From Syntrophobacteria bacterium (GTDB taxonomy: Bacteria; Desulfobacterota; Syntrophobacteria; JARFUL01): a stretch of DNA of 16,428 bases. Below are positions 7,490 through 13,989 of the stretch, piece after piece. The DNA lies in NCBI GenBank assembly GCA_029289015.1, contig JARFUL010000280.1:1-16428 (forward strand). The letters run 5' to 3'. The number at the start of each line of letters is the position of its first letter. Positions within the stretch are counted from its first letter, which is position 1. A program made the position numbers and the translations under genes. The notes under the pieces are model-generated. The model searched no databases. It had not been told where the DNA came from and was given only the letters and a program-made list of their open reading frames with translations.

Positions 7490-8152
7490 TTACGGCTTTG
7501 CCCCGCGGCCCAGCGCGCGCAGCTTGGTCTTGGCTATCGCGGCCAGCACGTCCTGGCCGGGGTAGAGCTGGATAAACTCCCGGTAGTAGATCTTCGCGTC
7601 ATTTATCCTGCCCAGCTTCTCGGAGAGCCTGGCCAGGGAGAAGAGCACCGTGCGGCCGGGCCTTTTCGTCTCCTTGGACGCGTTGAGGAAATACTCGAAG
7701 GCCTCCTCGGTCCTGCCCTGGACCTCGAGCGAGTAGCCCAGCCCCTCAAGCGCAAGGGGCAAGAGAGGGTCGTCCGCCGAGCTCTTGGATATGAAGACGC
7801 GGTAGGCCCGCTCCGCGGCCTTGGGGTCGCCCCGGTAGTACTCCAGGTTGCCCAGGTCCAAAAACCCTATGGGCGCCAGGTCGCGGTCGGCAAGGGTTTC
7901 GAGCAGAGAAGCGGTCTTCTCCAGGGACGCCCTGTCCCAAACGCTCCTCAGGTGAGAGATCACGGCCACGTACTGGGCGGTGGAATGGGCCTCCTTGCGC
8001 TGCATGTACCATTTACCCAGGAAGAAGAGAGCCATCACCACCACCAGGGACGCGCAGGCCCCGATTATCCAGGTCTTGTACTCCTGGTAGAATAGATCCA
8101 TGTGGCTGGGAACCACGAGGTCGGGTCTTTTTCTAGGTCTGTCCGCCGCCAA
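7490..8152 (-). CDS. Membrane-anchored tetratricopeptide-repeat protein
   Basis: A 220-residue protein with a short basic N-terminus, one transmembrane helix (about residues 28-46, TWIIGACASLVVVMALFFLG) and a C-terminal region of helical TPR-like repeats: ASLLETLADRDLAPIGFLDL, GNLEYYRGDPKAAERAYRVF, LPLALEGLGYSLEVQGRTEE and LARLSEKLGRINDAKIYYRE, the last ending in the typical YPGQ. Topology resembles YfgM-type proteins, with TPRs presented outside the cytoplasm to bind partners. The start is a TTG with AGGAGG nine bases upstream; the next in-frame ATG (8101) lacks a ribosome site. It is the last gene of the DUF3786 cluster, 33 bp after the free DUF3786 gene, and converges on the protease pair. 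It may serve as the membrane scaffold for that cluster, but this is only inference from position. Confidence 0.8.
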   Translation of the reverse strand: MAADRPRKRPDLVVPSHMDLFYQEYKTWIIGACASLVVVMALFFLGKWYMQRKEAHSTAQYVAVISHLRSVWDRASLEKTASLLETLADRDLAPIGFLDLGNLEYYRGDPKAAERAYRVFISKSSADDPLLPLALEGLGYSLEVQGRTEEAFEYFLNASKETKRPGRTVLFSLARLSEKLGRINDAKIYYREFIQLYPGQDVLAAIAKTKLRALGRGAKP

Positions 8153-8185
8153 TTTTGGGGGCCTCCTTTTCCAGAAATTCTCGGG

Positions 8186-8794
8186 TCAGCCGGCCCTGGC
8201 CAGCCTCAGGGCCACCTGGGTCACCAGGGACCACACGCAGTCCAGCGGCAAGAACCGATCCACCGAGGAGTCGAAGGTGGTGGCCACCGAGGCCCCGAAC
8301 TCCTCGTCCGCACTCCAGAGGATGAAGCCCAGCGGCACCCAGGGAAGGGGCATCAGCCTGATGGACGCGTCCCCCATGCCCGTGGCCACCCCGCCAAGCC
8401 TTGTGCCCGCTTCGATGAACCCTTCTGGGTCGGTGCCGTACCGCTCTAAGATCACTCCGATCCTCAGCTCGTGGGGCCCGGTGAAGAAGAATTGCCCGCC
8501 CTTGAGCTCCTTTTCCGTGACCGTGCGCCCTATGAGCCCCTTTCCGTCGGCCCTGATCAGATAGTTGAGCACCACCATGTAAAACTCGAAGTTGAGCCCC
8601 TCCCCGGGCTGAATGAGCCTTTGTTGCGGAAGCACGGTGTAGTCTGCGTCGAGGTACCGGAGCAGATAGCCGCCGTCCCTGTGGAGAACCCCCGCGTTCC
8701 GGGTCACCTCCTCGGGGCTCTTCCGGGAAAGCTCCTCCCACAGCGCGGGGTCAACGTCGCGGGGGTCGCGGTAGGGCCTCTTCTCTTCAGCCAT
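8186..8794 (-). CDS. DUF3786-family protein (stand-alone)
   Basis: A 202-residue soluble protein of unknown function. It aligns with the C-terminal two-thirds of the 10118-11002 product: shared blocks are GGYLLRYL / GAYLLEFL, the GLNFEFYMVVLNYLI / DVKGVVYYLAHL segment, GGQFFFTGPHEL / GVNFFKGRYLL, GFIEAGTRLGGVATGMGDAS / GFLKAGEMLGGVSTHKGDGS, RLMPLPWVPL and LWSADEEF, then D-x-SV-x3-LPLD. I recognise this as the DUF3786 pattern, found mainly in anaerobic bacteria and archaea. It has a single cysteine (186) and no obvious catalytic motif. The start is the ATG at 8794 (GAGGG five bases upstream) rather than the GTG at 8800, which abuts the ribosome site. The first 8 bp overlap the DUF2007 gene, implying coupled translation. 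Confidence 0.75.
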   Translation of the reverse strand: MAEEKRPYRDPRDVDPALWEELSRKSPEEVTRNAGVLHRDGGYLLRYLDADYTVLPQQRLIQPGEGLNFEFYMVVLNYLIRADGKGLIGRTVTEKELKGGQFFFTGPHELRIGVILERYGTDPEGFIEAGTRLGGVATGMGDASIRLMPLPWVPLGFILWSADEEFGASVATTFDSSVDRFLPLDCVWSLVTQVALRLARAG

Positions 8795-9038
8795 TGGCAC
8801 CCTCGCCCCGGGCCAGGGACTCGAGGAGCGGCTCTATTATGGCCAGGGCCTTCTCCTTCATGGTTTCGGGCACCAGCAGCGCGCCCCACCCTTTCTGGGG
8901 GATGAATATTCCGTTGTACGCGGTCTCCTCGTGACCCAGAACAAGATGGGGCACCCCCTCCTTTTCGAGCGCGTCCTTTACAAGGTCGGCCTCGAAGCGC
9001 GAGGAGAGCACCTTCACCCGTGTGAGATCGTCTTCCAT
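8787..9038 (-). CDS. DUF2007-type small protein
   Basis: An 83-residue protein. The pattern VKVLSSRFEADLVKDALEKE, followed by GVPHLVLGHEETAYNGIF and GALLVPETMKEKALAIIEPL, is that of DUF2007 proteins (sometimes labelled putative signal-transducing proteins): one small alpha/beta module of the ACT/PII-like size class. The biochemical role is unknown. It has no cysteines, signal or membrane segment. No clear Shine-Dalgarno precedes the ATG, so it may depend on readthrough from the Fe-S gene 16 bp upstream. Its end overlaps the start of the free DUF3786 gene by 8 bp. The family call is moderately secure; function is not inferred. Confidence 0.7.
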   Translation of the reverse strand: MEDDLTRVKVLSSRFEADLVKDALEKEGVPHLVLGHEETAYNGIFIPQKGWGALLVPETMKEKALAIIEPLLESLARGEGANG

Positions 9039-9054
9039 GGCTTAAGGGGTTCGT

Positions 9055-9606
9055 TTATCCCGTTTCGGGGTTTTGGTCAAGGGAAATCCCCGCGGCCCCA
9101 AGCACCGCTTCGGCCCCCGCGAGGTCTCCTTCGCCGTTGAGGAGAGGGGTGCAAAGGGAGAGCGCGCCCTGCCTGCGCATTATCTTCGCTGCAAAGGCCA
9201 TGCAGGTGGGCTCATCGCAGAGCCTGCAGTTGGTGCCTGGAAGGGTTTTGAAGAGGTCCAGCGGCCCCACGGTGATTCTCTTGTCGAAGACAGGGGTGAT
9301 CTCGTCCATCCTTGCGGCCGCGTCCCTGGCCAGCTCCACCAGCTTCTTGAAGATTTCCTCGGCCTCACTCTCGTCCATGACCGCGGTGATGGTGGTTTTT
9401 TTTGGATAGATCCCGATGATGTGGACCGAGTCGAAGTAGTTGATCACCCCGGCCGCGTGCTGGTAGGTGCACCCGGGGATCAGGGCCGCGATGTAGGGCA
9501 GCAGCTCACTGAGGTCGTCCGGGTAGGTCACCACCGCGTTGCGCTTGGTGGAGGTGGGCATGCACTCTATGTTGGTGATCTCAAGATGGTAGGTTTCAAG
9601 AACCAA
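9055..9606 (-). CDS. Four-cysteine (Fe-S)-cluster domain protein
   Basis: A 183-residue protein in two parts. Residues 1-115 form an alpha/beta domain I do not firmly recognise (KRNAVVTYPDDLSELLPYIA ... IGIYPKKTTITAVMDESEAE), with two isolated cysteines (15 and 46). Residues 117-156 hold a (Fe-S)-type domain: DLFKTLPGTNCRLCDEPTC and then MAFAAKIMRRQGALSLC, giving C127-x2-C130-x4-C135-x16-C152. The same four-cysteine module (PF04060 type) occurs in the corrinoid iron-sulfur protein AcsC and RnfB, where it binds a [4Fe-4S] cluster. The start is the TTG at 9606, with AGGAGG eight bases upstream; the GTG at 9615 overlaps that site. The gap from the cysteine-rich gene is 12 bp. It is probably an electron-transfer or cluster-binding partner of its neighbours; substrate and redox partner are unknown. 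Confidence 0.75.
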   Translation of the reverse strand: MVLETYHLEITNIECMPTSTKRNAVVTYPDDLSELLPYIAALIPGCTYQHAAGVINYFDSVHIIGIYPKKTTITAVMDESEAEEIFKKLVELARDAAARMDEITPVFDKRITVGPLDLFKTLPGTNCRLCDEPTCMAFAAKIMRRQGALSLCTPLLNGEGDLAGAEAVLGAAGISLDQNPETG

Positions 9607-9614
9607 CGCAACCA

Positions 9615-9620
9615 CCTCCT
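9615..9620 (-). promoter_or_regulatory. Ribosome binding site fixing a TTG start for the Fe-S protein
   Basis: AGGAGG on the minus strand, eight bases before the TTG at 9606. It overlaps the TAG stop of the preceding cysteine-rich gene (9619-9621), so the two genes are effectively contiguous. Confidence 0.75.
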
Positions 9621-9939
9621 ACTGGCTGCCCGCGGCCTTCATCCTCCGCTCCATCATCGCGAGGTAGGACTCGCTCAGGGGGGAGTCGGAAGACTTGAGG
9701 AGGTCGCAGGGATAGTCCGCGCAGTCCCGCCCGCAGTGGGACACGGACCTTTGGGCCGCGCAAGCCAGGATGGGGCAGGGCTTGCCCCATCTGCGCTCCT
9801 GGAGGGCCATCGCGGTGTCAACCTCCGGGGAGTCGCCCGCTGAGCAGGTGCACACCTCTCCCAGGTAGGCCCTGCAGACCCAGCAGCTTATCCCGCAGGC
9901 CCCTGTGGGCCCGGGGGTCTTGGCTTCACTCCGGCACAT
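9619..9939 (-). CDS. DUF3795-like cysteine-rich protein (stand-alone)
   Basis: A 106-residue protein with eleven cysteines (2, 15, 19, 22, 30, 32, 55, 60, 69, 73, 78). The first block is GACGISCWVC...VCTC (C-x3-C-x2-C-x7-C-x-C). The second is CPILAC...SVSHCGRDCADYPC (C-x4-C-x8-C-x3-C-x4-C). The second block matches in spacing that of the N-terminal domain of the 10118-11002 fusion protein, and CPIL.CA, RDCA and PCD are conserved letter for letter. This is the DUF3795-like pattern, presumed to bind zinc or Fe-S clusters; no enzyme function is established. The ATG start at 9939 has only a weak GGTAGAG-type ribosome site. It lies 12 bp before the Fe-S gene. It is separated from the fusion gene by a 178-bp gap that holds repeat copy B and its terminator, so it may have its own promoter, which I could not identify. 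Confidence 0.75.
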   Translation of the reverse strand: MCRSEAKTPGPTGACGISCWVCRAYLGEVCTCSAGDSPEVDTAMALQERRWGKPCPILACAAQRSVSHCGRDCADYPCDLLKSSDSPLSESYLAMMERRMKAAGSQ

Positions 9940-10017
9940 GGTTTTACTCTACCATCAAAACCCTGCTTTAACAAAACAACCTGTTGGGCCCGGAGCCGGC
10001 TCTTTTCCCATGCCTTC

Positions 10018-10102
10018 GGGTGAGAAGCCCCCAAGTAAGCCAATTAACAGAAAAGGGGCACTGCCCCCCCCCGAGGTTCTCGGGGCGGAGCACCCTCTGT
10101 TG
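10018..10102 (-). repeat. Hairpin-rich dispersed repeat, copy B
   Basis: An approximately 85-bp imperfect copy of the element at 7369-7452 in opposite orientation. Read on the minus strand it runs CAACAGAGGG, GCTCCGCCCCGAGAACCTCG, a run of nine G, CAGTGCCCCTTTTCTGTT, then TTGGCTTACTTGGGGGC. A 23-base stretch ending in AACAGAAAAGGG (plus strand) matches copy A at 20 positions. It lies immediately 3' of the DUF3795-DUF3786 fusion gene, in the sense orientation, as copy A does relative to the proteases. Confidence 0.65.
10051..10067 (-). terminator. Intrinsic terminator inside repeat copy B
   Basis: On the minus strand GGGGC pairs with GCCCC across AGT, followed by TTTTCTGTT. It is placed 51 bp after the stop of the fusion gene, so it should separate that transcript from the downstream cysteine-rich gene at least partly. 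Confidence 0.6.
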
Positions 10103-10117
10103 TACCGGATCATCCGG

Positions 10118-11002
10118 CTATCCGGCCCACGCGGCCACCCGGTCGAGGAGCACGTTCAAGAGGTCTGAGAGGAGGTCCAGGGGCAGGTGGTTTTCCACGG
10201 AGCGGTCCAGGATGAGGGTGAGCCTTGCGGGGAAGTCCTCGTCCGCGGACCAGAGTATCAGCTCCACCGGCACCCTGGGGAGGAGCATGATCCTGAACGA
10301 GCCGTCCCCCTTGTGGGTGGACACCCCGCCAAGCATCTCCCCGGCTTTTAGGAACCCTTTGGGGTTTGAGGGGAACGCTTCTTCCACGGCCCGGGTGTTT
10401 AGGAGGTAGCGTCCCTTGAAGAAGTTTACCCCCCGGTTGAGCTCCGGCGGAGTGACGGGCGCACCGAGGAGCTGGCCTCCGGGAAGGTGCGCGAGGTAGT
10501 AGACCACCCCTTTCACGTCTACGAGGTCGGGTACCGCGCCCCCCTTTCGCTCCACCTTTTTCGCTGCGGGGTCCACCCTGAAACCGACCCCCAGGAACTC
10601 GAGCAGATACGCGCCGCGCTCGAGGACCGCGCCCGACTTTTCCACCACCCTTTCCGGCTCGAGGGAGTTCAGCCTCTCCCAGACATCCCCGGGGAGGGCC
10701 CGCTCCGGCCTGATCTGGATGTGGCGGGCGTCTCTGGCCCTCTTTTCCAGGTGGGCCCGGGAGAATGGATACCCGGAGTCAGCGAACTCGTCGCAGGGAA
10801 AAAGCGCGCAGTCCCTGGGGCAGTAGGCCACGGATTTTTCCTCCGCGCACTTGAGGATCGGGCAGAACCCGCCAAAGGCCTGGAGCTGGGCCGCGAGCTT
10901 CCTCGCGCCGCCGAGCGACGTGCCCGCGTCGCAGGAGCTGCACAGCCCCATGACGTTGAGCCGGCAGGCTCCGCAGTCTATACCGCAAGCTCCTATGGCC
11001 AT
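10118..11002 (-). CDS. DUF3795-like cysteine-rich domain fused to DUF3786 domain
   Basis: A 294-residue two-domain protein. Residues 4-75 are a ten-cysteine domain: Cys 6, 10, 13, 21, 24 and then 47, 52, 61, 65, 70 in CPILKC...SVAYCPRDCALFPC. This resembles DUF3795 and suits zinc or Fe-S binding. Residues 105-294 are a DUF3786 domain, recognisable by GAYLLEFLG, GVNFFKGRYLL, GFLKAGEMLGGVSTHKGDGS, LPRVPVELILWSADEDF and SVENHLPLD. No signal peptide or membrane helix. The same two domains occur downstream as separate genes (9619-9939 and 8186-8794), which argues that they work as a unit. The ATG at 11002 has only a weak ribosome site (GGG); the promoter candidate lies at 11073-11101, with a GC-rich stem-loop at the start of the leader. 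Function unknown; anaerobic metal or redox metabolism is an inference. Confidence 0.78.
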   Translation of the reverse strand: MAIGACGIDCGACRLNVMGLCSSCDAGTSLGGARKLAAQLQAFGGFCPILKCAEEKSVAYCPRDCALFPCDEFADSGYPFSRAHLEKRARDARHIQIRPERALPGDVWERLNSLEPERVVEKSGAVLERGAYLLEFLGVGFRVDPAAKKVERKGGAVPDLVDVKGVVYYLAHLPGGQLLGAPVTPPELNRGVNFFKGRYLLNTRAVEEAFPSNPKGFLKAGEMLGGVSTHKGDGSFRIMLLPRVPVELILWSADEDFPARLTLILDRSVENHLPLDLLSDLLNVLLDRVAAWAG

Positions 11003-11034
11003 TCGAACCCATGCATAGCTAAGAGTCAGGCGAC

Positions 11035-11065
11035 GCGGCCCCGGATGATAGCAGCGCGGGGCCGC
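11035..11065 (-). other. GC-rich stem-loop at the start of the fusion-gene leader
   Basis: A perfect 8-bp inverted repeat, GCGGCCCC (11035-11042) and GGGGCCGC (11058-11065), around a 15-nt loop. It begins at about the predicted transcription start of the fusion gene and lacks a T-tract on either strand long enough for a good terminator. An additional 9-bp pair, GACGCGGCC (11032-11040) and GGCCGCGTC (11086-11094), brackets the -10 region. It could be an operator, an mRNA-stabilising 5' hairpin or chance. Confidence 0.45.
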
Positions 11066-11072
11066 TGATTAT

Positions 11073-11101
11073 CTTTTATCCCACAGGCCGCGTCAGGTCA
11101 A
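11073..11101 (-). promoter_or_regulatory. Sigma-70-type promoter candidate of the fusion gene
   Basis: On the minus strand: -35 TTGACC (11096-11101, 5 of 6), a 17-base spacer, and -10 TAAAAG (11073-11078, 4 of 6). A second -10-like GATAAT lies just downstream but is too far from the -35. Predicted initiation falls near 11066, giving a leader of about 64 nt. Confidence 0.45.
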
Positions 11102-11242
11102 TGGAACCGGCCCCTTTATGCGAAGGGATGGCAAAACCCGGCCGCGGCCCCAAAGGAGGGAATGGACCGCGTGAAGGGAGAGCAACGGTAGGGAAAAAGG
11201 TATGGTTCAGCGGAAATTTCCCTGGCCCGGCGCGGGCAAAGG

Positions 11243-11731
11243 CTATGAGTATTTCGAGGGGTTATCTTCGGTCAATTTCAGGGTCATCGTGTGAAAGCTC
11301 TCTTCCTCATAATCCATTGAAAACGACCCTGTAATCTCGAAGTTGAACTTTTCATAGAGCCTGATGGCAGGGGCTCTATTCATCTCAACTTCCAGGCAAA
11401 CCTCTTTGATTTCCTTCTCTTTAAGTATTTCAATGGCGGTTCTCAATAGTTCATAAGCAACGCCCATGTTTCTATAGTCAGGATGAGTCGCCACTTTCAT
11501 TACAACTGCCTTCAAATGTTTGGGGCAGCATACTGCAATCAGATAACCCAGAATATCTGGCTTTTCGTAGACCAGAAACAAATGCTTTAGTGCCGATTTA
11601 AAGTGTTTGTACTCCCATGGAATAGGGAATGACAACTTTTCAACTAAAAGAACATAGGGCAAATCACTTTCAGTGGCACATCTGATATTGCCAGAACTAT
11701 TTAATAGTGCACTATTTATTACCGCAGTCAT
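11243..11731 (-). CDS. GNAT-family N-acetyltransferase (RimI-like)
   Basis: A 162-residue protein with the GNAT layout: IRCATESDLPYVLLVEKLSF at the start of the fold, strands around FLVYEKPDILGYLIAV, the acetyl-CoA-binding motif A VATHPDYRNMGVAYELLRTA (R-N-M-G-V-A loop), EVCLEVEMNRAPAIRLYEKF (motif B with the conserved Asn and Tyr) and a short C-terminal strand. The spacing resembles RimI-type protein N-terminal acetyltransferases, but the acceptor is unknown. Base composition is clearly different from its neighbours: two sampled lines are 37% and 43% GC, against 65% in a line of the neighbouring regulator. Codons are correspondingly AT-rich, so recent transfer is likely. The ATG start at 11731 lacks a visible Shine-Dalgarno; the predicted leader is only about 13 nt. 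Its own promoter lies at 11751-11780. Confidence 0.85.
   Translation of the reverse strand: MTAVINSALLNSSGNIRCATESDLPYVLLVEKLSFPIPWEYKHFKSALKHLFLVYEKPDILGYLIAVCCPKHLKAVVMKVATHPDYRNMGVAYELLRTAIEILKEKEIKEVCLEVEMNRAPAIRLYEKFNFEITGSFSMDYEEESFHTMTLKLTEDNPSKYS
11703..11716. repeat. Perfect 14-bp palindrome in the 5' end of the acetyltransferase gene
   Basis: AATAGTGCACTATT is its own reverse complement. It lies in about codons 6-10 of the GNAT gene, about 28-41 bp downstream of the predicted transcription start. It could be a regulator site or simply chance in AT-rich DNA. Confidence 0.4.
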
Positions 11732-11750
11732 TGGTAAAAGACCGTGTAAA

Positions 11751-11780
11751 ATAATAGATTAATTTAATAAATATTGTCAA
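11751..11780 (-). promoter_or_regulatory. Strong sigma-70-type promoter of the GNAT gene
   Basis: On the minus strand: consensus -35 TTGACA (11775-11780), an 18-base AT-rich spacer, and -10 TATTAT (11751-11756, 5 of 6). Initiation would be near 11744. It is among the closest matches to consensus that I found in the window. Confidence 0.7.
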
Positions 11781-11797
11781 AGTATCAATGTTTAGTG

Positions 11798-11888
11798 CAT
11801 GATACATTATCTCACATTATGGAATATATTTTCAATCATTAATTGTAAGGATCATTCAAACGAAGTTAAGGCTCCGTTCATGATACAT
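11798..11888. repeat. Pair of direct repeats CATGATACAT in an AT-rich spacer
   Basis: Identical decamers at 11798-11807 and 11879-11888, with starts 81 bp apart, in the AT-rich gap between the acetyltransferase promoter and the sigma-54 regulator. They could be regulator sites or target-site-like scars. No insertion-sequence ends or transposase are visible between them. Confidence 0.35.
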
Positions 11889-11966
11889 GGAAAAGAGGTC
11901 TTATCAGGAGGTGGGTACGGATGATCTCCGCAACCCTGGGATTGGGGCTCTCGTAAAAGAGGCGGG

Positions 11967-13433
<1,467 letters not shown>

Positions 13434-13479
13434 ATATAACGTTTAACCTTCTCTAATAATTATATATTATATTTAACTC

Positions 13480-13495
13480 TGCCCCGGCTATGCCA
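13480..13495 (-). promoter_or_regulatory. Possible sigma-54 (-24/-12) promoter of the regulator gene
   Basis: On the minus strand TGGCATAGCCGGGGCA has GG and GC separated by exactly ten bases and keeps TGGCA at the -24 side, but has GG instead of TT before the -12 GC. Initiation near 13468 would leave a 35-nt leader. The tract that follows (two TATAAT hexamers, 13459-13471) lacks suitable -35 boxes. It overlaps the flavodoxin stop codon. Confidence 0.3.
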
Positions 13496-13964
13496 TGAGC
13501 TTTTTAGCCAGCTCGGCAAACCTCTCCCCGTAGCGCAGGCATTCCTCCTCGGCCCTTTTGTCCGGCTCGCCCACCGCGACGGGGCCGTAGTGGCTCCCCT
13601 GGTGGTCGCCCTGGACCACCATCCCGTGAATCAAGAGCGCCTGGAGTATGGACATTATGGTGGTCTCGTTGCCCCCGGCCAGGTTGCCGGAGGAGGTGAA
13701 CGCGCCCCCCGCCCTGCCCATGAGCTTGCCGTAGCATGCGATGGACCTGTCCAGCAGGTCCTTCACCTCCGCGGCCATTACCCCGAAGTAGGTGGGGCTC
13801 CCGATGATTATCCCGTCGAACTTGGCGAAATCCTTGCCTTTCACGTCCTTGGCCCGCATAAGCTCCACCTCGACCCCGGACTCTTCCGCGGCCCGAGCTA
13901 TGAGCTGGGCCATCTTCTTCGTGTTCCCTGTTTTCGAGTAGTAGCACACCAAAACCCTGGGCAT
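13488..13964 (-). CDS. Flavodoxin-family protein, WrbA-like NAD(P)H:quinone oxidoreductase
   Basis: A 158-residue flavodoxin fold protein. MPRVLVCYYSKTGNTKKMAQ carries the FMN phosphate loop (SKTGNT, 10-15). GIIIGSPTYFGVM (51-63) is the conserved GSPTYFG loop, and SSGNLAGGNETTIMSILQ (91-108) followed by LIHGMVV is characteristic of WrbA-like quinone reductases. FMN-bound members transfer two electrons from NAD(P)H to quinones or act in redox-stress defence; in anaerobes related small flavoproteins also carry electrons. The start is the ATG at 13964, with GGAGG eight bases upstream. The upstream 23 codons in frame (to 14033) overlap the ATP-grasp gene and are not conserved flavodoxin sequence. 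It follows the ATP-grasp gene by 25 bp. Confidence 0.88.
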   Translation of the reverse strand: MPRVLVCYYSKTGNTKKMAQLIARAAEESGVEVELMRAKDVKGKDFAKFDGIIIGSPTYFGVMAAEVKDLLDRSIACYGKLMGRAGGAFTSSGNLAGGNETTIMSILQALLIHGMVVQGDHQGSHYGPVAVGEPDKRAEEECLRYGERFAELAKKLMA

Positions 13965-13989
13965 AACGGCAACCTCCAAGTCTCTTGGT

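Noticed and set aside
10985..11010. GGGTTCGAATGG, like a tRNA T-loop
   Set aside because: The flanking bases do not form the five-base T-stem, no acceptor stem or anticodon arm fits, and the stretch overlaps the fusion-gene start.
11906..11956. AGGAGG followed by an ATG and an 11-codon plus-strand frame
   Set aside because: The peptide (MISATLGLGLS) is very short, no promoter is evident, and nothing supports leader-peptide attenuation since no plus-strand gene follows.
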